The notes under the pieces are model-generated. The model was given only the letters and a program-made list of their open reading frames with translations, had not been told where the DNA came from and did not search any database. This document shows positions 46,737 through 55,247 of a stretch of 64,000 nt of DNA, piece by piece. The translations under genes and the position numbers were made by a program. How positions within the stretch are numbered: position 1 is the first letter of the stretch; the number at the start of each line of letters is the position of its first letter. This DNA is from Virgibacillus_F flavescens (lineage in GTDB: Bacteria; Bacillota; Bacilli; Bacillales; Amphibacillaceae). Location: the NCBI RefSeq assembly GCF_050574275.1, contig NZ_CP192260.1, positions 310,001-374,000 on the forward strand, written 5' to 3'.

Positions 46737-47885
46737 TTATAATCCCATATTTTTAGCAATAATAGTTTTCATGATTTCATTTGTTCCTGCATATATGGCA
46801 GCAACAGGTGTGTCGCGATATCTTCTTGCTATTTTGTAATCTTCCATATAACCATAACCGCCATGAAGCTGCATGCATTCTGAAGCAATTTCTTTGGCCG
46901 TGTCTGTCAGCCAATATTTAGCCATGGAGACTTTGGTTACAATATCTTTCCCTGCCACATGATCTTCTATTAATGATTCAAGGAAGGACTTCCCAAGTTC
47001 CACTTTAGTGGCTATTTCTGCCAGCTTAAACTGTGTATTCTGGAACGAACTTACAGATTTACCAAAAGCTGACCGTGATTTTACATAGTCAACAGTCATA
47101 TTCAGCATATCCGCTGAAGCTGCTTGCCCTGCAATAGCGACTACTAATCTTTCCTGTTGAAGCTTCTCCATTAAATAACTAAACCCTTCGCCTTCTGTGC
47201 CAATCAAATTCTTCACAGGCACGCGACAGTTATCAAAATACAATTCGGCTGTGTCTTGTGCATGCATACCTACCTTATCAAGCTTGCGACCGCGGGAGAA
47301 TCCTTTCGTGCCTGCCTCGATGACAAGCAGACTTATTCCTTTATGTTTTGGGTCTGCATGTGGATTCGTTTTTACTGCTGTTAACACAAGATCGGCATGA
47401 ATGCCATTTGTAATAAACGTTTTTTGACCATTTACGATGTAATGGTCATCATCACGAATCGCTATTGTTTGGATATTAGCTAAATCAGAACCCGCTCCAG
47501 GCTCTGTCATCGCAATTGCAGTCACATGTTCACCAGTGACACACCCGGGCAGCCAGCGTTCCTTTTGATACTTGCTGCCATACGATTCGATATACGGTAC
47601 CACGATATCATTGTGTAAGCCTATGCCTGTTAAACTAGTCCCTATTCGCTCGAGTTCCTCAAGTAGTATAACAGAATAAGTAAAATCAAGTGCCAGCCCG
47701 CCATATTTTTCTTCGACATGCGGACACAGAAAGCCCATATCGCCCATCTGATTCCAAAACTCACGTGGAATTAATCTGTTCTTCTCCCATTGTTCGTAAA
47801 CTGGCATTACTTCTTTTTGCAGAAACTTTTTAAGTGTCTTTCTAAATAAAATATGATCGTCCGTTTCAAAGCGATAGTTTCCCAT
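46737..47885 (-). CDS. Acyl-CoA dehydrogenase
   Basis: 382 residues, FAD-dependent acyl-CoA dehydrogenase. FAD-binding motifs are AIAMTEPGAGSDLANI near residue 120 and FITNGIHADL near 155. The C-terminal motif ECMQLHGGYGYMEDYKIARRYRDTPVAAIYAGTNEI carries the catalytic-region EI near residue 370 (Glu of the base motif). It is the third gene of the thiolase-SDR-ACAD operon for beta-oxidation or branched-acyl degradation. The ATG at 47885 follows AGGGGG. Confidence 0.95.
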   Translation of the reverse strand: MGNYRFETDDHILFRKTLKKFLQKEVMPVYEQWEKNRLIPREFWNQMGDMGFLCPHVEEKYGGLALDFTYSVILLEELERIGTSLTGIGLHNDIVVPYIESYGSKYQKERWLPGCVTGEHVTAIAMTEPGAGSDLANIQTIAIRDDDHYIVNGQKTFITNGIHADLVLTAVKTNPHADPKHKGISLLVIEAGTKGFSRGRKLDKVGMHAQDTAELYFDNCRVPVKNLIGTEGEGFSYLMEKLQQERLVVAIAGQAASADMLNMTVDYVKSRSAFGKSVSSFQNTQFKLAEIATKVELGKSFLESLIEDHVAGKDIVTKVSMAKYWLTDTAKEIASECMQLHGGYGYMEDYKIARRYRDTPVAAIYAGTNEIMKTIIAKNMGL

Positions 47886-47899
47886 TATCACTTTCCCCC

Positions 47900-48670
47900 T
47901 TATTTCGGCGCCATCCTAATAGCGCCATCTAAACGAATGACTTCCCCATTCAGCATGGGGTTTATCATAATACTTTCTACTAATTTAGCGTATTCTACTG
48001 GCAGTCCTAACCGATTTGGAAAAGGTACCATCGAACCTAGACCGTCTTTTGCGGCTTGTGGAAGTGTATCGAACATTGGTGTCTCAAATAATCCGGGAGC
48101 GATTGTCATCACACGAATTCCGTGTGCGGCAAACTCACGCGCAAGCGGCAGTGTCATGCTTGCTACCCCACCTTTTGAAGCGCTATATGCCGCCTGCCCG
48201 ATCTGCCCCTCGAACGCTGCAATAGAAGCGGTATTGATAATAACACCACGTTCACCATCGACTGAAGGAGTATTTGTTTGCATAAAAGAGGAGGCAACTC
48301 GAATGACGTTGAATGTACCGATTAAATTAATTTTAATCACGTTTTCAAAAGCCTCAAGTTCCATCGTACCTTTTTTACCTAAAACTTTGCCTGGAGTTGC
48401 TATACCTGCACAATTAATTAATCCATTAATCCCATCAAATGTTTCAACAATTTCTTTAATATGTTTCTCCACTTGTTCTGAAGAAGTTACATCCGTCTTT
48501 TTGAATAAAACTCGATCGGTACCAATTTCATTTATTAATGCGTTTGCCTTTTCTTCATTCAAATCCAGTATGGCAACTCGACCACCCGCTTCAACGATAT
48601 GCCGCACGCATGCCTCTCCTAAACCAGATGATCCCCCGGTCACAACAGCACTTACCATGCGTAATTCCAT
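47900..48670 (-). CDS. Short-chain dehydrogenase, probable 3-hydroxyacyl-CoA dehydrogenase
   Basis: 256 residues of the SDR fold: nucleotide-binding TGGSSGLGEA near residue 12, NCAGIA near 87, and catalytic Ser and YSASK near 165. The segments FNVIRVASSFM, ERGVIINTAS and TIAPGLFETPMFDTLP are like type II 3-hydroxyacyl-CoA dehydrogenase (HSD17B10-like), preferring NAD. This fits a role between dehydrogenase and thiolase in the same operon. The start is the second of two tandem ATGs. Confidence 0.92.
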   Translation of the reverse strand: MELRMVSAVVTGGSSGLGEACVRHIVEAGGRVAILDLNEEKANALINEIGTDRVLFKKTDVTSSEQVEKHIKEIVETFDGINGLINCAGIATPGKVLGKKGTMELEAFENVIKINLIGTFNVIRVASSFMQTNTPSVDGERGVIINTASIAAFEGQIGQAAYSASKGGVASMTLPLAREFAAHGIRVMTIAPGLFETPMFDTLPQAAKDGLGSMVPFPNRLGLPVEYAKLVESIMINPMLNGEVIRLDGAIRMAPK

Positions 48671-48685
48671 CATCCCACCCCTATA

Positions 48686-49834
48686 CTATATTCGTTCAAT
48701 AATTGTAGCATTGGCCATACCCATTCCTTCGCAGATTGCTAATAATCCATATTTCCCGTTAGACCGTTCCAGTTCATTCATAAGTGTAACTAACAATTTT
48801 GTACCTGTTGCACCTAACGGATGGCCTAGCGCAATAGCGCCCCCATTAACATTGAGCTTTGCTGGATCTGCATTCATATCCGCAAGCCATGCCAGTGGAA
48901 CAGACGCGAAGGCTTCATTAACTTCGTAGCGATCGATATCATCTAGTGTGAGTCTCGCCTTCTCCAGAACTTTTTTGGTTGCAGCGATGGGGCCAGTCAG
49001 CATAAGTGTTGGATCAGAGCCGACAACTGACCGTGCAATAATTTTCGCTCTGGGTGTCAGACCAAGTTCATCTGCTTTTTCTCTCGACATTAATAAAACA
49101 GCCGATGCGCCATCACTCATCTGACTAGCGTTTCCAGCGGTCACTTTACCTTCATCTTTAAAGACAGATTTCAATCCTGCCAATATTTCTAATGTAGTGT
49201 TGGCACGTGGACCTTCATCTATTTTCACCAGTTCTTTTTCTCCATTTTCATTGGTTATTTCAATTGGAACAATTTCTTTTTCAAAATTTCCGCTTTCAAT
49301 CGCACGTATGGCCCGCTTATGACTCTCTAGTGAATATTCATCCAGTTTACTCCTTGATATTCCCCACTTCTCTGCAATTTTTTCGGCCGAAATACCCTGA
49401 TTAACAATTTCATATGCTTTTGTCAGCTTTTCACTCGGTTTTACATGATTCATATTTGACATCATCGGCGCCCTCGTCATATTTTCGACACCACCAGCAA
49501 TTACAATTTCCATATCCCCTGAGGCAATTGCTTGTGCAGCAAAATGAACTGCCTGCTGACTTGAACCACATTGCCGGTCGATTGTAACACCAGGTACCCC
49601 AGTCGGAAATCCCGCTATTAATGAAGCAGTACGGGCTATATTACCACCTTGTTCACCTACTTGGGTAACGCAGCCCAAAATAACATCTTCCACGTCCTTT
49701 TTTTCTACCTGCGTGCGATTTATTAGTTCGTTTAACACAACTGCTGCTAACTCATCAGGACGGTAATCAGCAAATTTTCCCTTGCGTTTTCCAATTGCGG
49801 TTCTGCAACCATCCACTATAACAACTTCGCGCAT
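48686..49834 (-). CDS. Thiolase family protein (acetyl-CoA C-acyltransferase)
   Basis: 382 residues. The acyl-accepting Cys is in RQCGSSQQA near residue 87, the catalytic His in GGAIALGHPLGATG near 340 and the second Cys in CEGMGMANA near 370. It cleaves 3-ketoacyl-CoA, or condenses two acyl-CoAs. First gene of the operon with SDR and ACAD, spaced by 15 bp. The ATG at 49834 follows GAGGTGGGG. Chain-length preference cannot be told. Confidence 0.94.
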   Translation of the reverse strand: MREVVIVDGCRTAIGKRKGKFADYRPDELAAVVLNELINRTQVEKKDVEDVILGCVTQVGEQGGNIARTASLIAGFPTGVPGVTIDRQCGSSQQAVHFAAQAIASGDMEIVIAGGVENMTRAPMMSNMNHVKPSEKLTKAYEIVNQGISAEKIAEKWGISRSKLDEYSLESHKRAIRAIESGNFEKEIVPIEITNENGEKELVKIDEGPRANTTLEILAGLKSVFKDEGKVTAGNASQMSDGASAVLLMSREKADELGLTPRAKIIARSVVGSDPTLMLTGPIAATKKVLEKARLTLDDIDRYEVNEAFASVPLAWLADMNADPAKLNVNGGAIALGHPLGATGTKLLVTLMNELERSNGKYGLLAICEGMGMANATIIERI

Positions 49835-49913
49835 TGTCCCCACCTCATTTTATTTACTAGTTATATTCAGTATACCTTTCGATTGAATATTCTCAAAGTT
49901 ATTTCTTTCATAT

Positions 49914-49957
49914 AAAAAAACAGGTCTAACACGGTTCATGTCGTGTTAGACCTGTTT
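49914..49957 (-). terminator. Terminator after the class F sortase gene
   Basis: CAGGTCTAACACG (49921-49933) and CGTGTTAGACCTG (49942-49954) form a perfect 13-bp stem. On the minus strand it is followed by a T7 run. Confidence 0.93.
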
Positions 49958-49979
49958 CTATATCAACCTATTACTATTT

Positions 49980-50645
49980 TTATTCTGCTTTCAATTCAGT
50001 GTAAACAACCAGACGCTGATCAAAAGTATCAATTTCTTCTATATAGTCACCAGTACACGTAATTAAATTAAGCATTCTTCGTGGTGTATACCCGAAAATT
50101 TGTTTAAGAGGTGCTTTACCTAGATCGTAAACCGCTTTATCAACTACTACAAATGTTCTTGTTTCCCCGTTTTCCCCAATTACTTTCACTTCATCTCCAG
50201 CTTCAAGCTTATTCAGATCATGAAAAATCGCATCACCTTCTGGATCGGTCACGTGGCCGGAAATCGCTGAACTTCCTTGTTCGCCAGGTTGAGCTCCCGC
50301 TTTATACCATCCAGCCTTGTTATAATTTTCCGGAACAGAAAGCTTGCCATCTTTTAATAATCCAACACCTTCGACAACTGCCTCTACTCCGAGACTCTCT
50401 ATCACAATTTTTTTAGGGATTACTCCGGTTACACCCTGATCGAAAGCATCTGAATAAAATGTTTTCTTGTCAGAATTTTTATCTGCACTGACATTTTTTG
50501 TTTCTGTCTCTGGTTCTGCTGTCTTTTGCGTTTCAGTGGTTTTCTCTTTTGTTTCTTTAGGTTCAGGCTGGTTAGAGTCAGTGCTTTCGGCCTGACTACA
50601 CCCTACCAATACTACTAACAATAGTATGCTTATAATCTTCCGCAT
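49980..50645 (-). CDS. Class F sortase, lipoprotein-type N-terminus
   Basis: 221 residues. An N-terminal hydrophobic stretch ends in LVGC, a lipobox-like signal, followed by a Glu/Thr/Lys-rich linker (about 20-65) and the sortase barrel (about 70-220). Catalytic residues are His in AISGHVTD near 130, Cys in LNLITCTG near 194 and Arg in FDQRLVVY near 208. It starts 31 bp after the gene of a protein ending in an MPKTG sorting signal, the obvious substrate. It would anchor that protein to the wall. Lipid anchoring of a sortase is unusual and is inferred only from the lipobox. Confidence 0.92.
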   Translation of the reverse strand: MRKIISILLLVVLVGCSQAESTDSNQPEPKETKEKTTETQKTAEPETETKNVSADKNSDKKTFYSDAFDQGVTGVIPKKIVIESLGVEAVVEGVGLLKDGKLSVPENYNKAGWYKAGAQPGEQGSSAISGHVTDPEGDAIFHDLNKLEAGDEVKVIGENGETRTFVVVDKAVYDLGKAPLKQIFGYTPRRMLNLITCTGDYIEEIDTFDQRLVVYTELKAE

Positions 50646-50675
50646 CACACTGACCCCCTGCCATTTTATACTTTA

Positions 50676-52028
50676 TTATTTATCTTCTGAAGTTTGATAC
50701 TTACGGATAGCTACAAATGCTGCTAATGCTAATGCACTTGCACCTAACAACCATAATATCATCATGTCATTGTTTCCAGCTGGTGCGAAACCAGTTTTTG
50801 GCATTTCAGAAGGCATATCTGATGCAAATTTATCTGGGAATTGAGTTACAATAGCACCAGATAGTGATTTTGAAATCTCATTAGCATAAGCATAACCATC
50901 ATGGAACTTGTTATAAGCTTCATCATAGTCACCTGCTGCATAAGCATCAAATGATCCAATTAGTTGATTAACATGATCTTGTAATTCTTCTGCTACAACG
51001 TCAGCTGGTGCGTTACCATCTGTAGCTGTTGCCATGAATGCTGAAAAGTCTTCACGGTATTGTGATAAATTATCTAGTGCAGCTTGTTTTGCTTCTTCGT
51101 CTTCAGCTGCAGTAGCTTTCACATAGTCTACAAAGTAGCCAATGTGTTCAGTCCACATTTCTTTAAATTTAGCTTCAGCTTCATCGCCATATACAGATCC
51201 GATAGCCGCTGAAAGTTTATCTGTATTAGCAGATAATTGCGCTGCATTTGCTTTAAAGATATCTGCAGATTCTTCGCCTTCAATTCCGTTTTGCATTGCT
51301 GTTACAGCAAATGCTACGTGACCTGAAAGGATATTGTTTAGCGTTAATCGAAGGTCAGCCGCTGGTGTTACAGCCATTTGATTGTCAAATTTCTCAGGGA
51401 ACTGAGCTGTAATTGCACTTGAAAGACCTTTAGCTGTCATATACAAGTGAGCTCTTGCATCTGCTTGATGACTATATGCTTTTTCATAGTCTCCAGCAAC
51501 ATACGCGTCAAATGCTCCAATTAATTGATTAACGTGAGTTTGTAGACCTTCTGCTAATGCATCAGCCTCTACACGTCCTTCAGTAGCTTTGTCAAGAAAT
51601 GCTGAGAAGTCCTGACGGTATTGAGATAATTCATCTAGAGCTGCTTGTTTTGCTTCTTCATCTTTTGCTCCAGTTGCTTTTACATAATCTACAAAATAGC
51701 CAATATGTGCACTCCACATGTCATGAAACGCTTGACCTGCTTCTTCGCCGTATACGGAAGCAATAGCATCAGATAACGCTTGAGTATTTTCACTTAGCTG
51801 AGCAGTTGCTGCATTAAAGTCTTCTGCACCTTCAGCGCCTTTACGCATTGCAATAATTGCTAAGTTACCATGTTCTGATAGTAATGAACCTAATGTAGCT
51901 CTTAGATCAACCGCTGCATTATCTACTGTCGGTTTTTCCATTGTTTCTGCGCTTACTAATCCTCCATTTGCTGAGAATAAAATTGCCGCACTCATTGGTG
52001 CTACTACTAATGCTTTTTTCCAATTCAT
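50676..52028 (-). CDS. Sortase-anchored surface protein with two tandem helical domains
   Basis: 450 residues: signal peptide (about 1-28, cleaved near VSAET), two homologous helical domains of about 170 residues (about 38-210 and 225-400), and a C-terminal sorting signal with MPKTG near residue 412, a hydrophobic helix and the tail RKYQTSEDK. Both domains repeat the patterns (S)EHGN/GHVA, M-W-(S/T)-(A/E)-HIGYFVDYVKAT, HVNQLIG(A/S)FDAY and ITAQFP/IVTQFP. The evenly placed histidines and acids suggest a helical-bundle metal site. Similar Bacillaceae proteins are sometimes labelled copper amine oxidase-like, but I see no amine oxidase catalytic domain. Confidence 0.85.
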   Translation of the reverse strand: MNWKKALVVAPMSAAILFSANGGLVSAETMEKPTVDNAAVDLRATLGSLLSEHGNLAIIAMRKGAEGAEDFNAATAQLSENTQALSDAIASVYGEEAGQAFHDMWSAHIGYFVDYVKATGAKDEEAKQAALDELSQYRQDFSAFLDKATEGRVEADALAEGLQTHVNQLIGAFDAYVAGDYEKAYSHQADARAHLYMTAKGLSSAITAQFPEKFDNQMAVTPAADLRLTLNNILSGHVAFAVTAMQNGIEGEESADIFKANAAQLSANTDKLSAAIGSVYGDEAEAKFKEMWTEHIGYFVDYVKATAAEDEEAKQAALDNLSQYREDFSAFMATATDGNAPADVVAEELQDHVNQLIGSFDAYAAGDYDEAYNKFHDGYAYANEISKSLSGAIVTQFPDKFASDMPSEMPKTGFAPAGNNDMMILWLLGASALALAAFVAIRKYQTSEDK

Positions 52029-52220
52029 CTTAATAACATCTCCTTCTTGTTTTTATATGATTCTACTAAGCTAACGAAGATGAAATAGAATTGGATCATT
52101 ATTTATTGAAAAAAATTAAATGACTTTGGGGAACCAGCAATGAAAAGCTTGTGCATCAACGGTTCAAGAGGAGGAAATATTTTAATTTTATTTTTGATTC
52201 GTGCCATATTCAGCAATAAT

Positions 52221-52368
52221 CGCGCAATTATGGAACAAAATCGCACGAACCATAGTAAATTTCGCGCACCAGTGAGATCGTGCGCGTTTTTTGTCGAGGG
52301 ACGCGCGATTTCGACGTTACTATGCGCGGGGCGAAACCATCATTGCGCGTTAATATCATAACCCCGCG
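52221..52368. repeat. GCGC-core array with about 21-bp period
   Basis: Eight GC-rich cores (CGCGC 52221, CGCAC 52242, CGCGC 52263, GCGCG 52282, CGCGCG 52302, GCGCG 52324, GCGCG 52345, CGCG 52365) have centres 19-21.5 bp apart, set in AT-rich filler of varied sequence. It lies in the 412-bp gap between the sortase-substrate gene and the anti-sigma terminator. No coding frame with a ribosome site is supported. Confidence 0.75.
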
Positions 52369-52395
52369 TGTTTTCTGGTTTACTTAAAATTAACC

Positions 52396-52433
52396 AAAAA
52401 AAATGAGATGCAAGTTTCCCTGCATCTCATTTT
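52396..52433 (-). terminator. Terminator after the anti-sigma factor gene
   Basis: AAAATGAGATGCA pairs with TGCATCTCATTTT around an 8-nt loop. On the minus strand it ends in T8. Confidence 0.9.
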
Positions 52434-52440
52434 ATATTTC

Positions 52441-53226
52441 TTACGATAACGGTGAGCTTAATACTATGTCGCCTTGTGGTGTTTGACTGTTTGCATCAGG
52501 TTCTTTTGTGATTGCAATTGTATCCCACTGATGTTTTCCTTCGTAATTCATAATAAAGGAGACAGCACCATTTCCATTTTCATTGGAAACAAATGTACCA
52601 GCCCGGTATGGTTTTCCATCTTCCAGGACCCACACCTGATAGGTTTCATTTCCTTCAAGTTCGGGCAAGTCATTAGCTTGAACTACCAGGTTTGTTTTAC
52701 TGTTTTGTTCAATCATCATTGCAGTCGCTTCTGCACTGATTCCTTCTGATGGACTGAGTGACACCATCTTTTGAATTTCATCAAGTGACGGGTCTTCTGG
52801 TTCAGTTGTGGTTTCCGAATCGTCATCCTCATCGGATAAATAGATAAATGCTGCAGCGTTTCCTACTAAAGAAATTGTTAATACTGCTGCGATTAACGGT
52901 TTAACCAAACCACTTTTTTTCTGTTTTTTTGGCTCGTTCCACCCGTTTATTGGTGTAACATTATTTATTTCTTTTTCTTCAGTTTCAACTACAGATTCAG
53001 AATTAGTCGCTTCGTTTAATACATTTGATAACACTCGGTCCTTCATACCACTTGGCGGCTCGATAGCTTCACTGCTATATGGAAGGTCTTCTGTTAATTG
53101 CTGCAGCTCTGAAAGCTCTTCTTGACATTCCTCACATGCTAAAAGGTGTAACTCAAATTCTTCTTGTTCTTCTCTTGTTAGCTGGTTATTAAAATAATCA
53201 AGCAACAAATCACATTTATTAGACAT
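52441..53226 (-). CDS. Zinc-finger anti-sigma factor with RskA domain
   Basis: 261 residues. The cytoplasmic N-terminus carries the ZAS motif His-x3-Cys-x2-Cys (HLLACEEC near residue 27). One membrane helix follows (LIAAVLTISLVGNAAAFIYL, about 112-131), then an extracytoplasmic RskA-type domain (about 150-261) with YQVWVLEDGKPYRAGTF and a C-terminal ITKEPDANSQTPQGDIVLSSPL. Proteins of this type hold an ECF sigma at the membrane until proteolysis. Its start overlaps the sigma gene by 8 bp, so the two are coupled. Confidence 0.93.
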   Translation of the reverse strand: MSNKCDLLLDYFNNQLTREEQEEFELHLLACEECQEELSELQQLTEDLPYSSEAIEPPSGMKDRVLSNVLNEATNSESVVETEEKEINNVTPINGWNEPKKQKKSGLVKPLIAAVLTISLVGNAAAFIYLSDEDDDSETTTEPEDPSLDEIQKMVSLSPSEGISAEATAMMIEQNSKTNLVVQANDLPELEGNETYQVWVLEDGKPYRAGTFVSNENGNGAVSFIMNYEGKHQWDTIAITKEPDANSQTPQGDIVLSSPLS

Positions 53227-53785
53227 CATCCTGAACCCCCCTTTCGTTCACAGGAGACAGTATACCACGCAGATGTTTCAACGCTAAACGAACTCTCCCT
53301 TTAACAGTTCCTAGAGGAATATTATAGGCTTCAGCTATTTTTGCCTGTGACATTCCTTTAAAATAAAATAATTCTATTATTTGCTGCTGCTCACTTGTCA
53401 GGTGAGTCACTGCCTCACGGATTTCTTCACTTTTTTCCTTCCATTCTATCTGATCTTCAGTAGAAGGACCCAAATCGTGAAGCGCATCCCGTTCATCTAT
53501 TTCATATGGTGTTTCCTTCTTTTTTCTTAGCATATCAATTGTAGCGTTACGTGTTACAGTTAATAACCAGGAAGAAAACTTGCCTTTCGATTCATCAAAA
53601 TTCCGTTGTTTTGACCATATTTTTGTAAATACATCCTGCACTACTTCTTCTGCAAGAAATTTATTATTAGTCATTCGGAATGAAAACGAAAAAAGCAGCT
53701 TTTCATAACGGTCGTATAGCTGTTCCAGCGCATGTTCATCTTGTTCTTGTGCTCGATTGAATAGTTCAACATCTGCTTCGCGCAT
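53219..53785 (-). CDS. ECF-type RNA polymerase sigma factor (SigK/RskA-type)
   Basis: 188 residues with sigma region 2 (ALEQLYDRYEKLLFSFSFRMT, AEEVVQDVFTKIWSKQRNFDES) and region 4 (LTSEQQQIIELFYFKGMSQAKIAEAYNIPLGTVKGRVRLALKHLR). Regions 1 and 3 are absent, as in ECF factors. It is followed by its membrane anti-sigma. The promoters it reads are unknown; the sortase pair just downstream of the operon terminator is a candidate target. No clear conserved ECF promoter motif could be shown by eye. Confidence 0.94.
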   Translation of the reverse strand: MREADVELFNRAQEQDEHALEQLYDRYEKLLFSFSFRMTNNKFLAEEVVQDVFTKIWSKQRNFDESKGKFSSWLLTVTRNATIDMLRKKKETPYEIDERDALHDLGPSTEDQIEWKEKSEEIREAVTHLTSEQQQIIELFYFKGMSQAKIAEAYNIPLGTVKGRVRLALKHLRGILSPVNERGVQDDV

Positions 53786-54020
53786 AACATTCTCCTTTTG
53801 AAAAGATATATAGACTTATCATATCATAACTGCACCAAATGGAGAGATTGTAAACCCATTCGAAAATTTAATTTCTCACATAGTATACGGACGTAAACAG
53901 CAAATGGATCACTTTCTTGAGCAATTATTAATTGTACTTCTGAAATCCTACGTTTTAATCTGTACACCACGGGAATGGAATATTAACAGATTAAAAAAAC
54001 TGTTGGAAGGATGGATTAAA

Positions 54021-54164
54021 GTGAGTAGAACTCAATATCAACCGACGAAAAACAAACAGCTTTCAGACGCACAAGAGGTATTATATACGAAAGAATTTAA
54101 GAAAGCTGACATGGCTGGAGGCTATCGAAAGCCAAAGGTTAGAGAGGCAAAACGTGAAGGTTAA
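54021..54164 (+). CDS. YfhE-like small protein
   Basis: 47 residues with the YfhE-type pattern LSDAQEVLYTKEFKKADMAGGY in the middle and a basic C-terminal tail. The start is GTG at 54021, with GGAAGGATG upstream; the frame is open further 5' to 53904, but that part is not YfhE-like and has no site. Function unknown; soluble and highly charged. A terminator follows at 54183. Confidence 0.72.
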   Translation: MSRTQYQPTKNKQLSDAQEVLYTKEFKKADMAGGYRKPKVREAKREG

Positions 54165-54182
54165 TGAATAATAACAGATTAC

Positions 54183-54217
54183 AGTCCCTTCTTACAATAT
54201 TGTAAGGGGGCTTTTTT
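54183..54217 (+). terminator. Terminator after the yfhE-like gene
   Basis: AGTCCCTTCTTACAA pairs with TTGTAAGGGGGCT around a short loop and is followed by TTTTTTC. Confidence 0.88.
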
Positions 54218-54326
54218 CATGAAAGCATATCTAATTCTGAGCAACTATGAAAAAATTATAAACAACTGAAACATTTCTACACAATAAACCGTAATACTAA
54301 CAGATAGAGAATAGGAGGCAATACTT

Positions 54327-55247
54327 ATGACTGAACCAGCTATGCAACTTATTGATGTGCATAAAAAAATTGGTAAAAAAGAAATTATTAAGGGACTTTC
54401 GTTTACGATTAACAGAGGGGAAGTATTTGGCTTTATTGGCCCGAATGGTGCTGGTAAAACAACTACAATTCGAATGATGGTCGGCCTGATGAACATAACT
54501 GAAGGCGACATTCGAATCCTTGGAAACAGTATTAAGACAAACCATAAAGAAGCAATTCGTGAAGTTGGTGCGATTGTCGAAAACCCAGAGATGTATCCAT
54601 TTATGAGCGGGTTGCAGAACCTTCAGCATTATGCACGAATGATTCCAGGTGTAACAAAAGATCGAATTCAAGAAGTTGTAAAATTAGTAGGTTTAGAGAA
54701 ACCAATTAAAGAACGAACTGGTAAATATTCGCTTGGTATGCGTCAGCGCCTAGGTATAGCACAGGCATTATTACATAAACCTTCTGTATTAATTCTGGAC
54801 GAACCAACAAACGGGCTAGACCCGGCAGGCATCCGTGAGATTCGCAAGTATATACGCAGCCTTGCAGAATCAGAGAATGTTGCTGTCATTATTTCCAGTC
54901 ACTTACTTGCAGAGATCGAGCAAATGTGTGATCGAATTGGAATTATTAAAAACGGAGAATTAATTACGACGCAGCATTTGAATGAGACTTCTGATGATAA
55001 ACAAGCACACCATATTAACATAGAGGTTGATCCTACTGAAAAAGCAATTGAATTATTAAAAACGCATCATGAACTAGAACCGCATCTTGTTGAGAATTCT
55101 ATCTCATTTCAAGGTAATAAAAAAGACATACCTGTCTACATTCAAACACTGGTTAATAACCAGATTTCCATCTATCAGGTTGGAGTATCAAAATCTACAT
55201 TAGAGGAAAAATTCTTTGATTTGATTGGAGAGAATAAAATTGAGTAA
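54327..55247 (+). CDS. ABC transporter ATP-binding protein (BcrA-like)
   Basis: 306 residues. Walker A is GPNGAGKTT near residue 38, signature YSLGMRQRLGIAQAL near 135 and Walker B VLILDEPTNGLDPAG near 155. The C-terminal extension (about 220-306) is typical of bacitracin/lantibiotic-type export subunits. AGGAGG lies 9 nt before the ATG. It overlaps the permease gene downstream by 8 bp. Export of an antimicrobial or lipid is plausible; the substrate is unknown. Confidence 0.93.
   Translation: MTEPAMQLIDVHKKIGKKEIIKGLSFTINRGEVFGFIGPNGAGKTTTIRMMVGLMNITEGDIRILGNSIKTNHKEAIREVGAIVENPEMYPFMSGLQNLQHYARMIPGVTKDRIQEVVKLVGLEKPIKERTGKYSLGMRQRLGIAQALLHKPSVLILDEPTNGLDPAGIREIRKYIRSLAESENVAVIISSHLLAEIEQMCDRIGIIKNGELITTQHLNETSDDKQAHHINIEVDPTEKAIELLKTHHELEPHLVENSISFQGNKKDIPVYIQTLVNNQISIYQVGVSKSTLEEKFFDLIGENKIE

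Noticed and set aside
47853..48929. 358-residue plus-strand frame
   Set aside because: It is a long shadow antisense to the SDR and thiolase genes, whose sense frames show clear conserved motifs.
52140..52361. 73-residue plus-strand frame upstream of the sortase-substrate gene
   Set aside because: It runs through the GCGC periodic array, has odd composition and no ribosome site.
53786..53903. Possible ECF autoregulatory promoter upstream of the sigma factor gene
   Set aside because: A TATGAT-like box is visible, but no motif shared with the region upstream of the sortase-substrate gene could be found by eye.
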